In this document: one piece after another, positions 45,988 through 54,586 of the stretch
How the letters are laid out: each line of letters begins with the position of its first letter
Position numbering within the stretch: position 1 is the first letter of the stretch
Origin: Roseibium aggregatum
GTDB taxonomy: Bacteria; Pseudomonadota; Alphaproteobacteria; Rhizobiales; Stappiaceae
Length of the DNA: 64,000 nucleotides
Assembly (NCBI RefSeq): GCF_014692675.1
Contig: NZ_JABFCZ010000006.1
Span: 164,781-228,780, forward strand
Direction: 5' to 3'
Made by a program: the position numbers and the translations under genes
The notes under the pieces: generated by a model
What the model saw: the letters and a program-made list of their open reading frames with translations, nothing else
The model's database searches: none
Told to the model about the DNA's origin: nothing

Positions 45988-48456
45988 TCAGCTCTTCTCC
46001 TTCCCGTCCTCCTTCGCCAGTGCCGCGATCGCCTTCACGACGTCCTCTGCGCCGCGCAGGTGCAAATCCCTTTGCGGGAAGGGGATTTCGATTTCGGCCT
46101 CGTTGAGGGCGGCGTAAATGGTGAACAGGAGGTCGGAGCGGGCGATGAGGATGTTGTTGACGTCGTAGAGGTAGCCGCGCAACTCGAAGTCGAGCGAGCT
46201 GTCGCCGAGGCCCATGAACAGGACGTACGGGGCGGGATACGCCATGACCATCGGATTGTCCTCCGCCGCCTTCATCAGGATCTGGCGGGTCTTTTCCAGG
46301 TCACTGCCGTAGGCGACGCCGACGGGCACGATAACACGCCCGGTCTTGGAGCTCAGGGTCATGTTTGTGACCGCGCCGGTGACGATATCGGAATTGGGGA
46401 CGATCACCTCGTGCCGGTCGAAGGTTTCCACCCGCGTGGCGCGCACGGCGATCTTGCGCACGATGCCGGAATGGCCGCCGACCTCGATCCAGTCGCCTAC
46501 CTTGATCGGCCGTTCCACCAGAAGGATGATGCCGGAGACGAAATTGGACACGATCGCCTGCAGCCCGAAACCGATGCCGACCGACAGGGCGCCGGCCACG
46601 AAGGCGAGAGAGGACAGGTCGAGCCCTGCGACGGAGAAGGCAATCAGCGCCGACAGCACGACGCCGATATACCCCGTGCCGGTGACAATCGCGTTCTTGC
46701 CGCCGGTGTCCAGCCGAGTCTTGGGCAGGACGGAGCTTCTGATCACCCGCTGCAGCCACTGGGTGATGAACAGGCCGACGGCGAAGACGATGAGCAGCAC
46801 GAAGAGCACGCCGACGGAAATCCGCGTGTTTCCGATCTCCACCCCTTGCGAGAGCAGCGTCCAGACTTCGGAAATATCGGAGGGCCGCGCGCCCCAGATG
46901 AGCGCCAGCAACGGCGCCATGGCCAGCATCAGCGTCAGACCGGTGGTGAGCGGCAGGAAGGACTGCAGGACAGCGCCCAGCTGGGGGCTGCGACTGAGTA
47001 CGGGGGCCAAAACGATCATGACTACCCTGTGGGCGGTGATCGCGAAACCGAATACGCCCAGGGAAAGGATGGAGGGCACCAGCGCCTGGCGGGCGAACTC
47101 CACATAGCCGACGGCGACGGCCAGGACGGCGGCGACGGCAGCCACCTCGATAAAGCGGCCGATATAGCGCGGAAAGTCGAGGCCCGTGTCTTCCTCCTCT
47201 TCGCCGTTCTCCGCGCTGCCGTTCTGGCCGGAGCCGATCAGGATTGTCGCCAGCCGCCACAGGAAGATGCTGCCGGCAAGCACGACAACGGCGGTGGCGA
47301 CCGCCTGGGTTTCGGGCGAGAAGACATACCCCTTTCCGGCCGCCTCGACGAACCCCTCCGCAACGAGGACGAAGCCCAGCGCCACGCACAGGCGCACGGC
47401 GCGCGCAGCCTGCCTGTCGTCAATCTCCAGCACCCGCCTTTGAGGTGCCGAGGGAGCGAAGATTACATGGCCCAGCCAGTAGAAGGTGACGATCAGGATC
47501 GGCCAGAGGACAGTGATCGCAATGATGAAACGGGCGGAAAAGGACGCGGGCTGGAGGGTGCGGAAAGCGAAAACGATCAGGAACGCGGCGACCGCCGGAA
47601 CGAAGAAGCGCAGGGTCACCGCCAGCGCGCCGTAGGCCTGGGCATGCAGCGTCAGGCCGTGGGTGCGCGACAGGGTCTCGAACCGGCGGAAGATCCGTCG
47701 CTGAAGCGCGAGAATGGCAAGGCCGGCAAGCGTCAGGGCCGCGGCGAGCCCGAGTGCGAAGGGAGAGGTGTCGATCTTTATCTCTTCACGGACCTTTTCG
47801 GCAAAGGCGCCAAGTTCCGAGGCCGCCTTGAGCCAGTGGGCCGGATTGAGCGGCGAAGGGTCGCGCTGGAACAGCCGGTCGGCAAAGCGCTGGCGGATCA
47901 GACTGTCGATGGCGGCGATCAGCACGTCGGCCCGGGAATAGGCCTGCCGGGCGGCGACCACAGGTTCACGCGCGGCTGACAGCGCTTTTTCAAGTGTCGC
48001 GCGCTTCTCGGCAAGGAAGGCGGGCTCCGTCTCGCCCTCCTTGGGTGCGGGGCCGAGCGCATCAAGCTGCGCCTTGAGAGACTGGGCCGTGATGCTGCCC
48101 GCTTCGGCGACGGCGAAGGCCTGTGCCCGCTGGTCGGCAAGTTCGGAGCGCAGCTGTTCCAGAATGCCGTTGGAGGCGGCCGCCTTGGCCAGGATCTGCT
48201 CCGCCCGATCCGCTGTCCGGTTCCAGGCGACCGCCGGATTCTGGTCTTCGGCCGGGGGAACGGTGTCGGAGGAAGGGATTTCGGGAGCTGCCGATTCCGG
48301 TGTTGATGTTGCCGGAGTGGCGGTTTCGGAGGGGGCGGCCTGCGGGGCGCCCGTCTCCTCTGTCGCGGCGGTCTGTGCAACGGCCCGGCCGACCGGCGCC
48401 ACGGCGAGGCCGATAAACAGACTGACCAGAAGGAGACCCGCCCATTGCCGACTCAT
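45988..48456 (-). CDS. Large mechanosensitive channel (DUF3772 + MscS)
   Basis: 822 residues from ATG 48456. Signal peptide (LLLVSLFIGLAVAPVGRAVA), then a periplasmic helical domain of the DUF3772 type (coiled regions around residues 90-250), about ten membrane helices, and the MscS core at the C-terminus: LSVGIGFGLQAIVSNFVSGI, LLVERPIKVGDWIEVGGHSG, then RATRVETFDRHEVIVPNSD. It releases solutes on hypo-osmotic shock. Presence near a betaine-synthesis genome context fits an osmotically active lifestyle. Confidence 0.92.
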   Translation of the reverse strand: MSRQWAGLLLVSLFIGLAVAPVGRAVAQTAATEETGAPQAAPSETATPATSTPESAAPEIPSSDTVPPAEDQNPAVAWNRTADRAEQILAKAAASNGILEQLRSELADQRAQAFAVAEAGSITAQSLKAQLDALGPAPKEGETEPAFLAEKRATLEKALSAAREPVVAARQAYSRADVLIAAIDSLIRQRFADRLFQRDPSPLNPAHWLKAASELGAFAEKVREEIKIDTSPFALGLAAALTLAGLAILALQRRIFRRFETLSRTHGLTLHAQAYGALAVTLRFFVPAVAAFLIVFAFRTLQPASFSARFIIAITVLWPILIVTFYWLGHVIFAPSAPQRRVLEIDDRQAARAVRLCVALGFVLVAEGFVEAAGKGYVFSPETQAVATAVVVLAGSIFLWRLATILIGSGQNGSAENGEEEEDTGLDFPRYIGRFIEVAAVAAVLAVAVGYVEFARQALVPSILSLGVFGFAITAHRVVMIVLAPVLSRSPQLGAVLQSFLPLTTGLTLMLAMAPLLALIWGARPSDISEVWTLLSQGVEIGNTRISVGVLFVLLIVFAVGLFITQWLQRVIRSSVLPKTRLDTGGKNAIVTGTGYIGVVLSALIAFSVAGLDLSSLAFVAGALSVGIGFGLQAIVSNFVSGIILLVERPIKVGDWIEVGGHSGIVRKIAVRATRVETFDRHEVIVPNSDIVTGAVTNMTLSSKTGRVIVPVGVAYGSDLEKTRQILMKAAEDNPMVMAYPAPYVLFMGLGDSSLDFELRGYLYDVNNILIARSDLLFTIYAALNEAEIEIPFPQRDLHLRGAEDVVKAIAALAKEDGKEKS

Positions 48457-48625
48457 GCTGTTTGTCCTTCGACTTTTTCCGCCCTCGCATGATCTTGCCT
48501 GTCCCGGGCCGGATCGGGCAAGGCGGACGGTTTCGAATTGTGGGGAGGCCTGCATAGGTTCCGGCCGGATACTCGCCCAGGTGCGGATGGCTTGGGGGAT
48601 TGTCAGAATGTCGGGGGCCGAAGTT

Positions 48626-50197
48626 CTATTCGTCGTGGCCGGCCTTGCGCAGGCCCAGCATGAGGTGTTCGAAATCGGCGTCCGGAATGTTCCATTTCCG
48701 GATTTCGCTCGCGGCCGAGATGCCGGTTTTCACCGCTTTCATCTGTTCAAGCGAGGCGGCGGCTTCCTTGCGGCCCAGTTGCCCGAGGGCGGCGGCGTTC
48801 AGGAGATGGGTCCAGTAGAAGCTCGGCATGCTGATGCGTTCGACATCGATAAGCACGTCTTCGAAGCGGCGCTGCTGGTAGTGCAGCAGTGCGAAGCTGA
48901 AATGATACCAGCCGGGATGCAGCGGATTGAGCTGGCGGGCGCGGTTGGACAATTCGGTTCCATGGTCGAATTTTCCCATGAAGGACAGATAGTGGCCGGC
49001 CTCGGCAAGGATTTCCGGATCGTTCGGGTTCAGGTCGAGTGCGCGCTGCATCTCCGCCTCGAACTTGGCGTTGTCCTTGCTGAAGAAATGCACGATCGCC
49101 AGCCAGCAGTGGGCATAGGCGCTTTGCGGGTCGAGCTGGACGGCTTTGAGCGCCATGGCCATGGCCCGGTCGATGGGGTCGGGGCGCGGGTTCGCGTTGA
49201 AGCGGTGTTCGGCCAGATAGACGTTGGCCAGAAGGGCGAAGGCCTCCGCATAGTTCGGATCGAGCGCGATCGCCTTTTCCAGCAGGTCGCGGGCCTCGGC
49301 GTGCATGTCTTCGTTCAAGGTCACCGTATAACGCCGGGCCTGCAGGAGGCAGTCATAGGCGTCCAGTTCCGACGGGCTCTTTCGCAGCGCGCGTGACAGG
49401 GCCGTGGTCTGCATCCGGACGCCGAGGGAGGCTGCGATCATGTGGGTCATCGCGTCCTGGAGCGCGAAAATGTCCTCGAGCTCCCGGTCATAGCGATCCG
49501 CCCACAGCGTCAGACCCGTTGCAGCCTCGACCAGATGCACGGCCACACGCAGGTGGTCGCCCTCGCGGCGTACGCTGCCGTCGACGATGTAGTCCGCACC
49601 CAGAACCTCCGCGATCTCCGGCAGGGGCCGGTCGCGTTCCCTGAAATGAAACGACGAGCCGCTGGCGATCACCCGCAGCTCGCGGAACTGGGTAAGGTTG
49701 GAGATGATGTCCTCGGTCAGTCCGTCGCAGAAATACCGGTCCAGGCCTTCGCTGGCGACCTTGAACGGCAACACGGCGAGGATAGGCATTGCGGTCGCCT
49801 GATGCGGATCGGACGGCGCGGCGGGAACCGCCGATGTATGATCGCTACTGACTTCGCCGTTGATCGCGTTTCCGCCATCAGGTGCAGGATCGGGGGCCAG
49901 GTCGGCTACAAACCGGAAGCCGCGCCGGGGGATCGTGCGAATGACCTCCTGCGTATCGCCGGTGTCTCCGACGGCGCGGCGTAATGCGAAAATCCGGCTG
50001 CTGAGGGTGGTGTCGGAAACCGCGCGGCCTCCCCAGACGGCCGCGATCAGATCGTCGCGCGATACGATCCTGTCGCGGTTTTCCACCAGATGCGCCAGCA
50101 CATTGAAGACCTGGGGCTCGATGGCGACAGGCGCGCCGCCGCAGCGCAGTTCGAACATCGTGGTATCAAGCTCATAAGCGCCGAACCGGTAGATCAT
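48626..50197 (-). CDS. CadC-like wHTH regulator with TolB-type and TPR domains
   Basis: 523 residues. N-terminal OmpR-type winged helix (residues ~5-95: EPQVFNVLAHLVENRDRIVS, TTLSSRIFALRRAVGD, RTIPRRGFRFV). A middle module AVLPFKVASEGLDRYFCDGL, ASGSSFHFRERDRPLPEIAE and GADYIVDGSVRREGDHLRV is typical of adenylate-cyclase-like TPR regulators. TPR repeats follow. No transmembrane helix is seen, so it is cytoplasmic. Divergent from the DUF1326/DUF2182 operon, which it may control. Confidence 0.85.
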   Translation of the reverse strand: MIYRFGAYELDTTMFELRCGGAPVAIEPQVFNVLAHLVENRDRIVSRDDLIAAVWGGRAVSDTTLSSRIFALRRAVGDTGDTQEVIRTIPRRGFRFVADLAPDPAPDGGNAINGEVSSDHTSAVPAAPSDPHQATAMPILAVLPFKVASEGLDRYFCDGLTEDIISNLTQFRELRVIASGSSFHFRERDRPLPEIAEVLGADYIVDGSVRREGDHLRVAVHLVEAATGLTLWADRYDRELEDIFALQDAMTHMIAASLGVRMQTTALSRALRKSPSELDAYDCLLQARRYTVTLNEDMHAEARDLLEKAIALDPNYAEAFALLANVYLAEHRFNANPRPDPIDRAMAMALKAVQLDPQSAYAHCWLAIVHFFSKDNAKFEAEMQRALDLNPNDPEILAEAGHYLSFMGKFDHGTELSNRARQLNPLHPGWYHFSFALLHYQQRRFEDVLIDVERISMPSFYWTHLLNAAALGQLGRKEAAASLEQMKAVKTGISAASEIRKWNIPDADFEHLMLGLRKAGHDE

Positions 50198-50324
50198 TCA
50201 GCGCAATCCTCCCTTGACCGAAAAACGATGAAATCTCAGCGTAATCTCAATGGCAGCTTCAAGCAACGATACCGGAAGTTGCGTAGCGTCAGGTCAGTCG
50301 AAGATGTTGATAAGGAGATGCGCC

Positions 50325-50927
50325 ATGACCTGGACGCTCAAGGGAACCTATTTCGAAAGCTGCAACTGCGAGGTGGCCTGTCCGTGCCTGTTTCTCAGCC
50401 CCCCGACCGAGGGGGAATGCACCGCCCTGGTCGGTTGGCATATCGAGGACGGTGACGACGACGGTGTCTCCTTGTCGGGATTGAACATCGCTTTGGCAGT
50501 CCATTCGCCGGGACATATGGCAAAGACCCAGTGGACGGTGGCCGTTTATGTGGACAGCCGTGCGGACGCGGAACAGAACGCCAGCCTGATGAAGATCTTC
50601 AGCGGTCAGGGCGGCGGCCATCCGGCACGGCTGGCCACCCATATCGGCGCAATTGCCGGTGTGCGGTCCGTTCCGATCGAGTTCACGGTGGCAGACGGCA
50701 AACATGCGCTGAAGATCCCTGAAATCGCCGATGTCGAAATCGAGACCATGACCGGCCAGGGTGACGGACCGATCACGATTTCCGGCCACCCGCTGTGTAT
50801 CGCGCCGGGCTTTCCCGCCACCGCCGCAAAATCCAGCAAGCTGGTTTACAACGATCACGGCATGGCGTGGAACCTGTCGGAAAAGACCGGCGTGTTTTCT
50901 CCCTTCGCCTATCAGGGTGACCAGTGA
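50325..50927 (+). CDS. DUF1326 protein
   Basis: 200 residues from ATG 50325, with AAGGAG upstream. The conserved start GTYFESCNCEVACPCLF contains a four-Cys cluster likely to bind metal. Other family features are SGLNIALAVHSPGHM and a GFPATAAKSSKLVYNDHGM end. Its stop overlaps the next start (ATGA), so the two are translationally coupled with a DUF2182 membrane protein. Such pairs recur in bacteria, and a metal-related role is inferred. Confidence 0.88.
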   Translation: MTWTLKGTYFESCNCEVACPCLFLSPPTEGECTALVGWHIEDGDDDGVSLSGLNIALAVHSPGHMAKTQWTVAVYVDSRADAEQNASLMKIFSGQGGGHPARLATHIGAIAGVRSVPIEFTVADGKHALKIPEIADVEIETMTGQGDGPITISGHPLCIAPGFPATAAKSSKLVYNDHGMAWNLSEKTGVFSPFAYQGDQ

Positions 50928-51712
50928 TGCCGGGCGATGTCCTGACAGGCAGCGCAAGGCCGCGCTCCGACCCGGCACGTCTTGCGCTGTTGCTGGCGGG
51001 GCCGGGCCTGGTCGCCCTGGCGTCCTGGGCCTACCTCGCGCTCATGATCGACGACATGTCGGCGATACCGGGCATGGCGGCCATGATGATGTCGCCGCAG
51101 ATGTTCAGTCCGGTCCAGTTTACCGGCCTGTTCCTGATGTGGGCGATCATGATGGCCGCGATGATGCTGCCGACGGCGGTTTCCATGATCCTTGCCTATG
51201 CGCGCATGCAGGCGGCCGACCGTGCCCGGGGGGCGGGCTGGCTTCCGGTTGCGGCGTTCTCCAGTGGTTATGTGATGGCCTGGACCGGGTTCAGCCTGGC
51301 CGCCACCGTGCTGCAGGCGGGTTTCACGACCCTGGCCGTGATGTCGCCCATGATGATGAAGGTCACGGCTCCGCTGGGCGGCGGCATCCTAGTGGCGGCC
51401 GGGCTTTACCAGTTCAGCCCGCTGAAGCAGGCCTGCCTGCACCAGTGCCGCACGCCGGTGAGCTTCCTGATGACCCGGTGGCGCGATGGTGCCTGGGGCG
51501 GTCTGCGGATGGGCTGGCAGCACGGGCTCCTGTGCATCGGTTGCTGCTGGGCGCTCATGGGGCTGCTGTTCGTGGGCGGTGTAATGAACGCGGCCTGGAT
51601 CGTCGCGATCACCCTTTACGTCCTGGTTGAGAAAATCCTGCCGAAAAGTGAGATCTTCTCGAAGCTGAGCGGTGCGGCGATGATCGGCCTTGGGCTCTGG
51701 GTCTGGTCGTGA
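50927..51712 (+). CDS. DUF2182 Met-rich membrane protein
   Basis: 261 residues from ATG 50927. Six to seven helices with Met clusters: MAAMMMSPQMFS, LFLMWAIMMAAMMLPTAVSM and MSPMMMKVTAPLGGG. The family motif QACLHQCRTPVSFLMTRW and MGWQHGLLCIGCCWALM gives conserved Cys and His. It looks like a copper- or other soft-metal-binding membrane protein working with the DUF1326 partner; the activity is not established. Confidence 0.88.
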   Translation: MPGDVLTGSARPRSDPARLALLLAGPGLVALASWAYLALMIDDMSAIPGMAAMMMSPQMFSPVQFTGLFLMWAIMMAAMMLPTAVSMILAYARMQAADRARGAGWLPVAAFSSGYVMAWTGFSLAATVLQAGFTTLAVMSPMMMKVTAPLGGGILVAAGLYQFSPLKQACLHQCRTPVSFLMTRWRDGAWGGLRMGWQHGLLCIGCCWALMGLLFVGGVMNAAWIVAITLYVLVEKILPKSEIFSKLSGAAMIGLGLWVWS

Positions 51713-51826
51713 CGTGGATGGGGCCCGGCAAATTCAGGCGCCGGGCTTCATCGCCTTGGGCAATTGCATTCCCGGCGCCGTTCGCGGTTAACATGCTGCC
51801 TGTCTGAATGTTCAGGGAGACGCAGC

Positions 51827-52219
51827 ATGGACCGGTTCACGGGCGGATGCCTGTGCGGCGATGTCAGGATCGTGGCGAGGGGACGGCCCTACCGGGTCGG
51901 CCTGTGTCATTGCCTCGACTGCCGCAAGCACCACGGCGCGCTTTTTCACGCTTCCGCAATTTTTCCCGAGGAGGCGGTGACGATCGAGGGCGAAACGAAG
52001 AGTTACGCCGGGCGGAGCTTTTGTCCCCGCTGCGGTTCAACCGTTTTCGGGCGTTCCGAGGACGAAATCGAAGTGAACCTGGGCTCGCTCGATGCCCCGG
52101 ACCAGCTGACGCCGACCTATGAAAGCTGGATCATACGCCGGGAATCCTGGCTGCCGCCGTTCCCGCTTACGAGGCGCTACGAACGCGATCGCGACCACAC
52201 GACCCGGTTCGAGGAGTGA
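51827..52219 (+). CDS. GFA-family zinc protein
   Basis: 130 residues from ATG 51827, after a GGGAGACGC site. The GFA fold is clear: TGGCLCGDVRIVARG, CHCLDCRKHHGALFHASAIF and RSFCPRCGSTVFG, giving the zinc-binding cysteines. The family is named for glutathione-dependent formaldehyde activation, but most members have no proven activity. Confidence 0.9.
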   Translation: MDRFTGGCLCGDVRIVARGRPYRVGLCHCLDCRKHHGALFHASAIFPEEAVTIEGETKSYAGRSFCPRCGSTVFGRSEDEIEVNLGSLDAPDQLTPTYESWIIRRESWLPPFPLTRRYERDRDHTTRFEE

Positions 52220-52301
52220 GCCTGCTCTTCTCCGGTTGATCGCGATGTCTGGTCCCGGGTAACCTCTTCCGCGAAAACGGGAATCGACACAGGACGGACG
52301 G

Positions 52302-52811
52302 TTGAGCGACAGGTCCATAGACATACGCGAGGCGGTGACGGGCGATGCGAAGGCGCTGGCAGAGTATGCCGGGGCGCTGTTCGCCGAGCGGCTGACGACG
52401 ATGTTTTTGCACGACAGTCCGCCCACGCAAGAAGACCAGCTTCGCTTCATTGAAGGCTTCGAGGCGGAAAACGCCCATTTGCTCGTCGCCGCCAGGGGGG
52501 ATGAGATCGTCGGCATGGCCGGGTTCAAGGGGCACGGGCGGCCGCAGCTTCGTCATGCCGGCATCATCGGCTTTGGTGTGGCGCAGCCCTGCCGCCGGCA
52601 GGGTATCGGGCTTCGTCTCTTGAACGGGCTGATTGCCTGGGCGGAGGCGGATCCGCTGCTGTCGCGCATCGAATGCGATGTCTTCGCCATCAATACGCCG
52701 GCGCTTTCACTTCTGGAAAAGACCGGATTTGAGCGGGAAGGCACCATGCGCCGGGCGATCGAGGTGGGCGGCGAGAAGATCGACAATTACCTGCTGGCGC
52801 GGATCTGGTAA
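52302..52811 (+). CDS. GNAT-family N-acetyltransferase (RimJ/RimL-like)
   Basis: 169 residues from a TTG start. Motif A (GFGVAQPCRRQGIGLRLLNGLIAWA) and the end NTPALSLLEKTGFEREGTMR are typical of ribosomal-protein or small-molecule acetyltransferases. The next gene begins within 50 bases. Substrate unknown. Confidence 0.85.
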   Translation: MSDRSIDIREAVTGDAKALAEYAGALFAERLTTMFLHDSPPTQEDQLRFIEGFEAENAHLLVAARGDEIVGMAGFKGHGRPQLRHAGIIGFGVAQPCRRQGIGLRLLNGLIAWAEADPLLSRIECDVFAINTPALSLLEKTGFEREGTMRRAIEVGGEKIDNYLLARIW

Positions 52812-52856
52812 TTGCCGCTTTCCAACGTTCTTCCTTCAAAAATTGGATTTTTCGAG

Positions 52857-53417
52857 ATGTCCAACACTGTCCCTGATCCCGAGACGCAGCTTGCCATGAT
52901 CGGCGAAATCTCGGCCGCCTTCAGCGCGGAGGGAATCGAGCACTGGCTGTTCGGCGGCTGGGGGCTGGATTTCCTGGCCGGAAAGATCACGCGGCCTCAC
53001 GACGACATCGACTTCTTCATCTGGGACGGGGATTTCGACAAGGCGCTGACCGTGCTTTCGCCGCTCGGCTATGAGTTCCGTCCGGAAGCCTCGGCGGAGT
53101 TCATCAATGAATCCGGCTTCGTCCGCAAGGACGGTTATTACGTGGAACTGGCCCGCCTGGTACGCACGCCGGACGGCAGCATCGCCACGCCCGGGCGCTA
53201 TCTGGACTGGCCCTGGCCGACGCGCTCGTTCGAAGGCCCGCCGCTCAGCTTCCGCGGCATCACCGTGCCGGGCTGGGATGCCTACGGGCACTGGCACATC
53301 AAGATGGGCTTTTCCCGGCACGGTTCGAAAGATCCGCTCAGGGAGCAGGACATTTCGGATATCGAAATTCTGAAGAGCCTGACCGGCGACCTCTCCGGCC
53401 TGCCTGAATTCAATTAG
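52857..53417 (+). CDS. Aminoglycoside/lincosamide-type nucleotidyltransferase
   Basis: 186 residues from ATG 52857. The core HWLFGGWGLDFLAGKITRPH followed by DDIDFFIWDGDF matches the ANT(2'')/Lnu-type fold, with the catalytic Asp pair (DDID). The family adenylylates antibiotics, but many chromosomal members have no tested activity. A TTG at 52812 would extend it by 15 residues. The gene ends 4 bases into the converging oxygenase gene (53414). Confidence 0.75.
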   Translation: MSNTVPDPETQLAMIGEISAAFSAEGIEHWLFGGWGLDFLAGKITRPHDDIDFFIWDGDFDKALTVLSPLGYEFRPEASAEFINESGFVRKDGYYVELARLVRTPDGSIATPGRYLDWPWPTRSFEGPPLSFRGITVPGWDAYGHWHIKMGFSRHGSKDPLREQDISDIEILKSLTGDLSGLPEFN

Positions 53418-54586
53418 GCGACGGGCGCGACCGCATGCCAGGTCCAGAGCTGACCGGCGATATAGTCCGCCGCGTCTTCTGAGAAATCCGTGGCCAGGAG
53501 CTCGGTCATTTCAGCCAGGGTCATTTCCTCATCAGTATTGAGCCGGTCGGTAAGCGTGGCTAGTGCTGCAGACGGTGGCAGTTCGAGGGAATGGCCGCGC
53601 CCGGCAAGAACCGCCTCGTCTCCGCGTTCCCGGTAGACGATGGGAAAGCGGCCGAGACGGGCAAGCTTCGCGTTTTCCGGCGGCAGCGCCTCGCGCGGGG
53701 GCGGGGGCGGCACCAGGGACAGGTTGGAGGCCGCGCGCGCGTCCTCGATCCACAAGGCGCGGGAGATGTCGACCGTCACCTGAAGGCTGTTGCCGTTATG
53801 GCCCGATGTCGGCGGCTCTGCGCCCGTTTCCATCTCTTCCAAGGCATGGGCGAGGGCCTGGTCGGCGGCCTGGCGTAACGTGTCGCCGTCGTCGGCGTCC
53901 ATCAGGCACAGGGCGAAGCCGATGGAAAAGTCGGGCGTGTAGCCGACGTGAAAGCCTTCCGTCGGCAGTACCATGATGTCGCCGGGGCCAATGTCGTAGC
54001 GGGTCGCCTTGTCCAGGATCGCACCGGGATCGAAACAGGCCATGGTGCCGCCGGTGGCGGCGACATAGTCCTCCTCGTCCCAGATGTACATCTGCTTGAT
54101 GCCGGGGCCTACGTGGAAGTGCAGGATGCGGCCGACCTCCTGGTCGTGGTGGGCGCCGAAGGGGCTGTAGCCGTAGTCGCCGATGAAGATATGCGGTTCG
54201 GCGGCGCCGAAGGCGGTGCCGGCCGTGTCGTAGATCCCGGTCAGGACCTCGCTCAGGCGGGCTTCGAAGGCGTCGTTTTCAAGGGGCGGCCGGTCGAGCA
54301 CGATGCCGAAACGGGTGCCGCCGAAGCGGCTACGGCCCCAGGTTTCCAGGTCTTCCGTTTCCGGCGGCTCGCGGAACAGCTTCTGCTGCAGATCCGGGCG
54401 CTGGGCAGTTTCGGTATAGGCGCGCAGGCAGCTCAGCCGGGTTTCGTCCGCCGAGACGGCACGGAAGATTTTCGTGATGTCCGCGGCACTCAGGAAGCCG
54501 TCGGAAAAGGCGCCTTTGAGAACGCAGGCCTTGCGGAAGCCGTCGCTGATGGCGGCCAGTTCGCGGATGCTGCCGGCACTAATCAT
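53414..54586 (-). CDS. JmjC/cupin-like Fe(II) oxygenase B of the peptide locus
   Basis: 390 residues from ATG 54586. A cupin-type double-stranded beta-helix with the triad His146-x-Asp148 (PFGAHHDQE) and His213 (GFHVGYTPDF), surrounded by HFHVGPGIKQMYIW. The C-terminal ~150 residues form a separate helical and winged part. It is paralogous to the upstream gene (54579-55799), overlaps it by 8 bases and follows a 32-codon peptide gene. The fold predicts 2-oxoglutarate-dependent hydroxylation. The peptide as substrate is inference. Confidence 0.75.
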   Translation of the reverse strand: MISAGSIRELAAISDGFRKACVLKGAFSDGFLSAADITKIFRAVSADETRLSCLRAYTETAQRPDLQQKLFREPPETEDLETWGRSRFGGTRFGIVLDRPPLENDAFEARLSEVLTGIYDTAGTAFGAAEPHIFIGDYGYSPFGAHHDQEVGRILHFHVGPGIKQMYIWDEEDYVAATGGTMACFDPGAILDKATRYDIGPGDIMVLPTEGFHVGYTPDFSIGFALCLMDADDGDTLRQAADQALAHALEEMETGAEPPTSGHNGNSLQVTVDISRALWIEDARAASNLSLVPPPPPREALPPENAKLARLGRFPIVYRERGDEAVLAGRGHSLELPPSAALATLTDRLNTDEEMTLAEMTELLATDFSEDAADYIAGQLWTWHAVAPVA

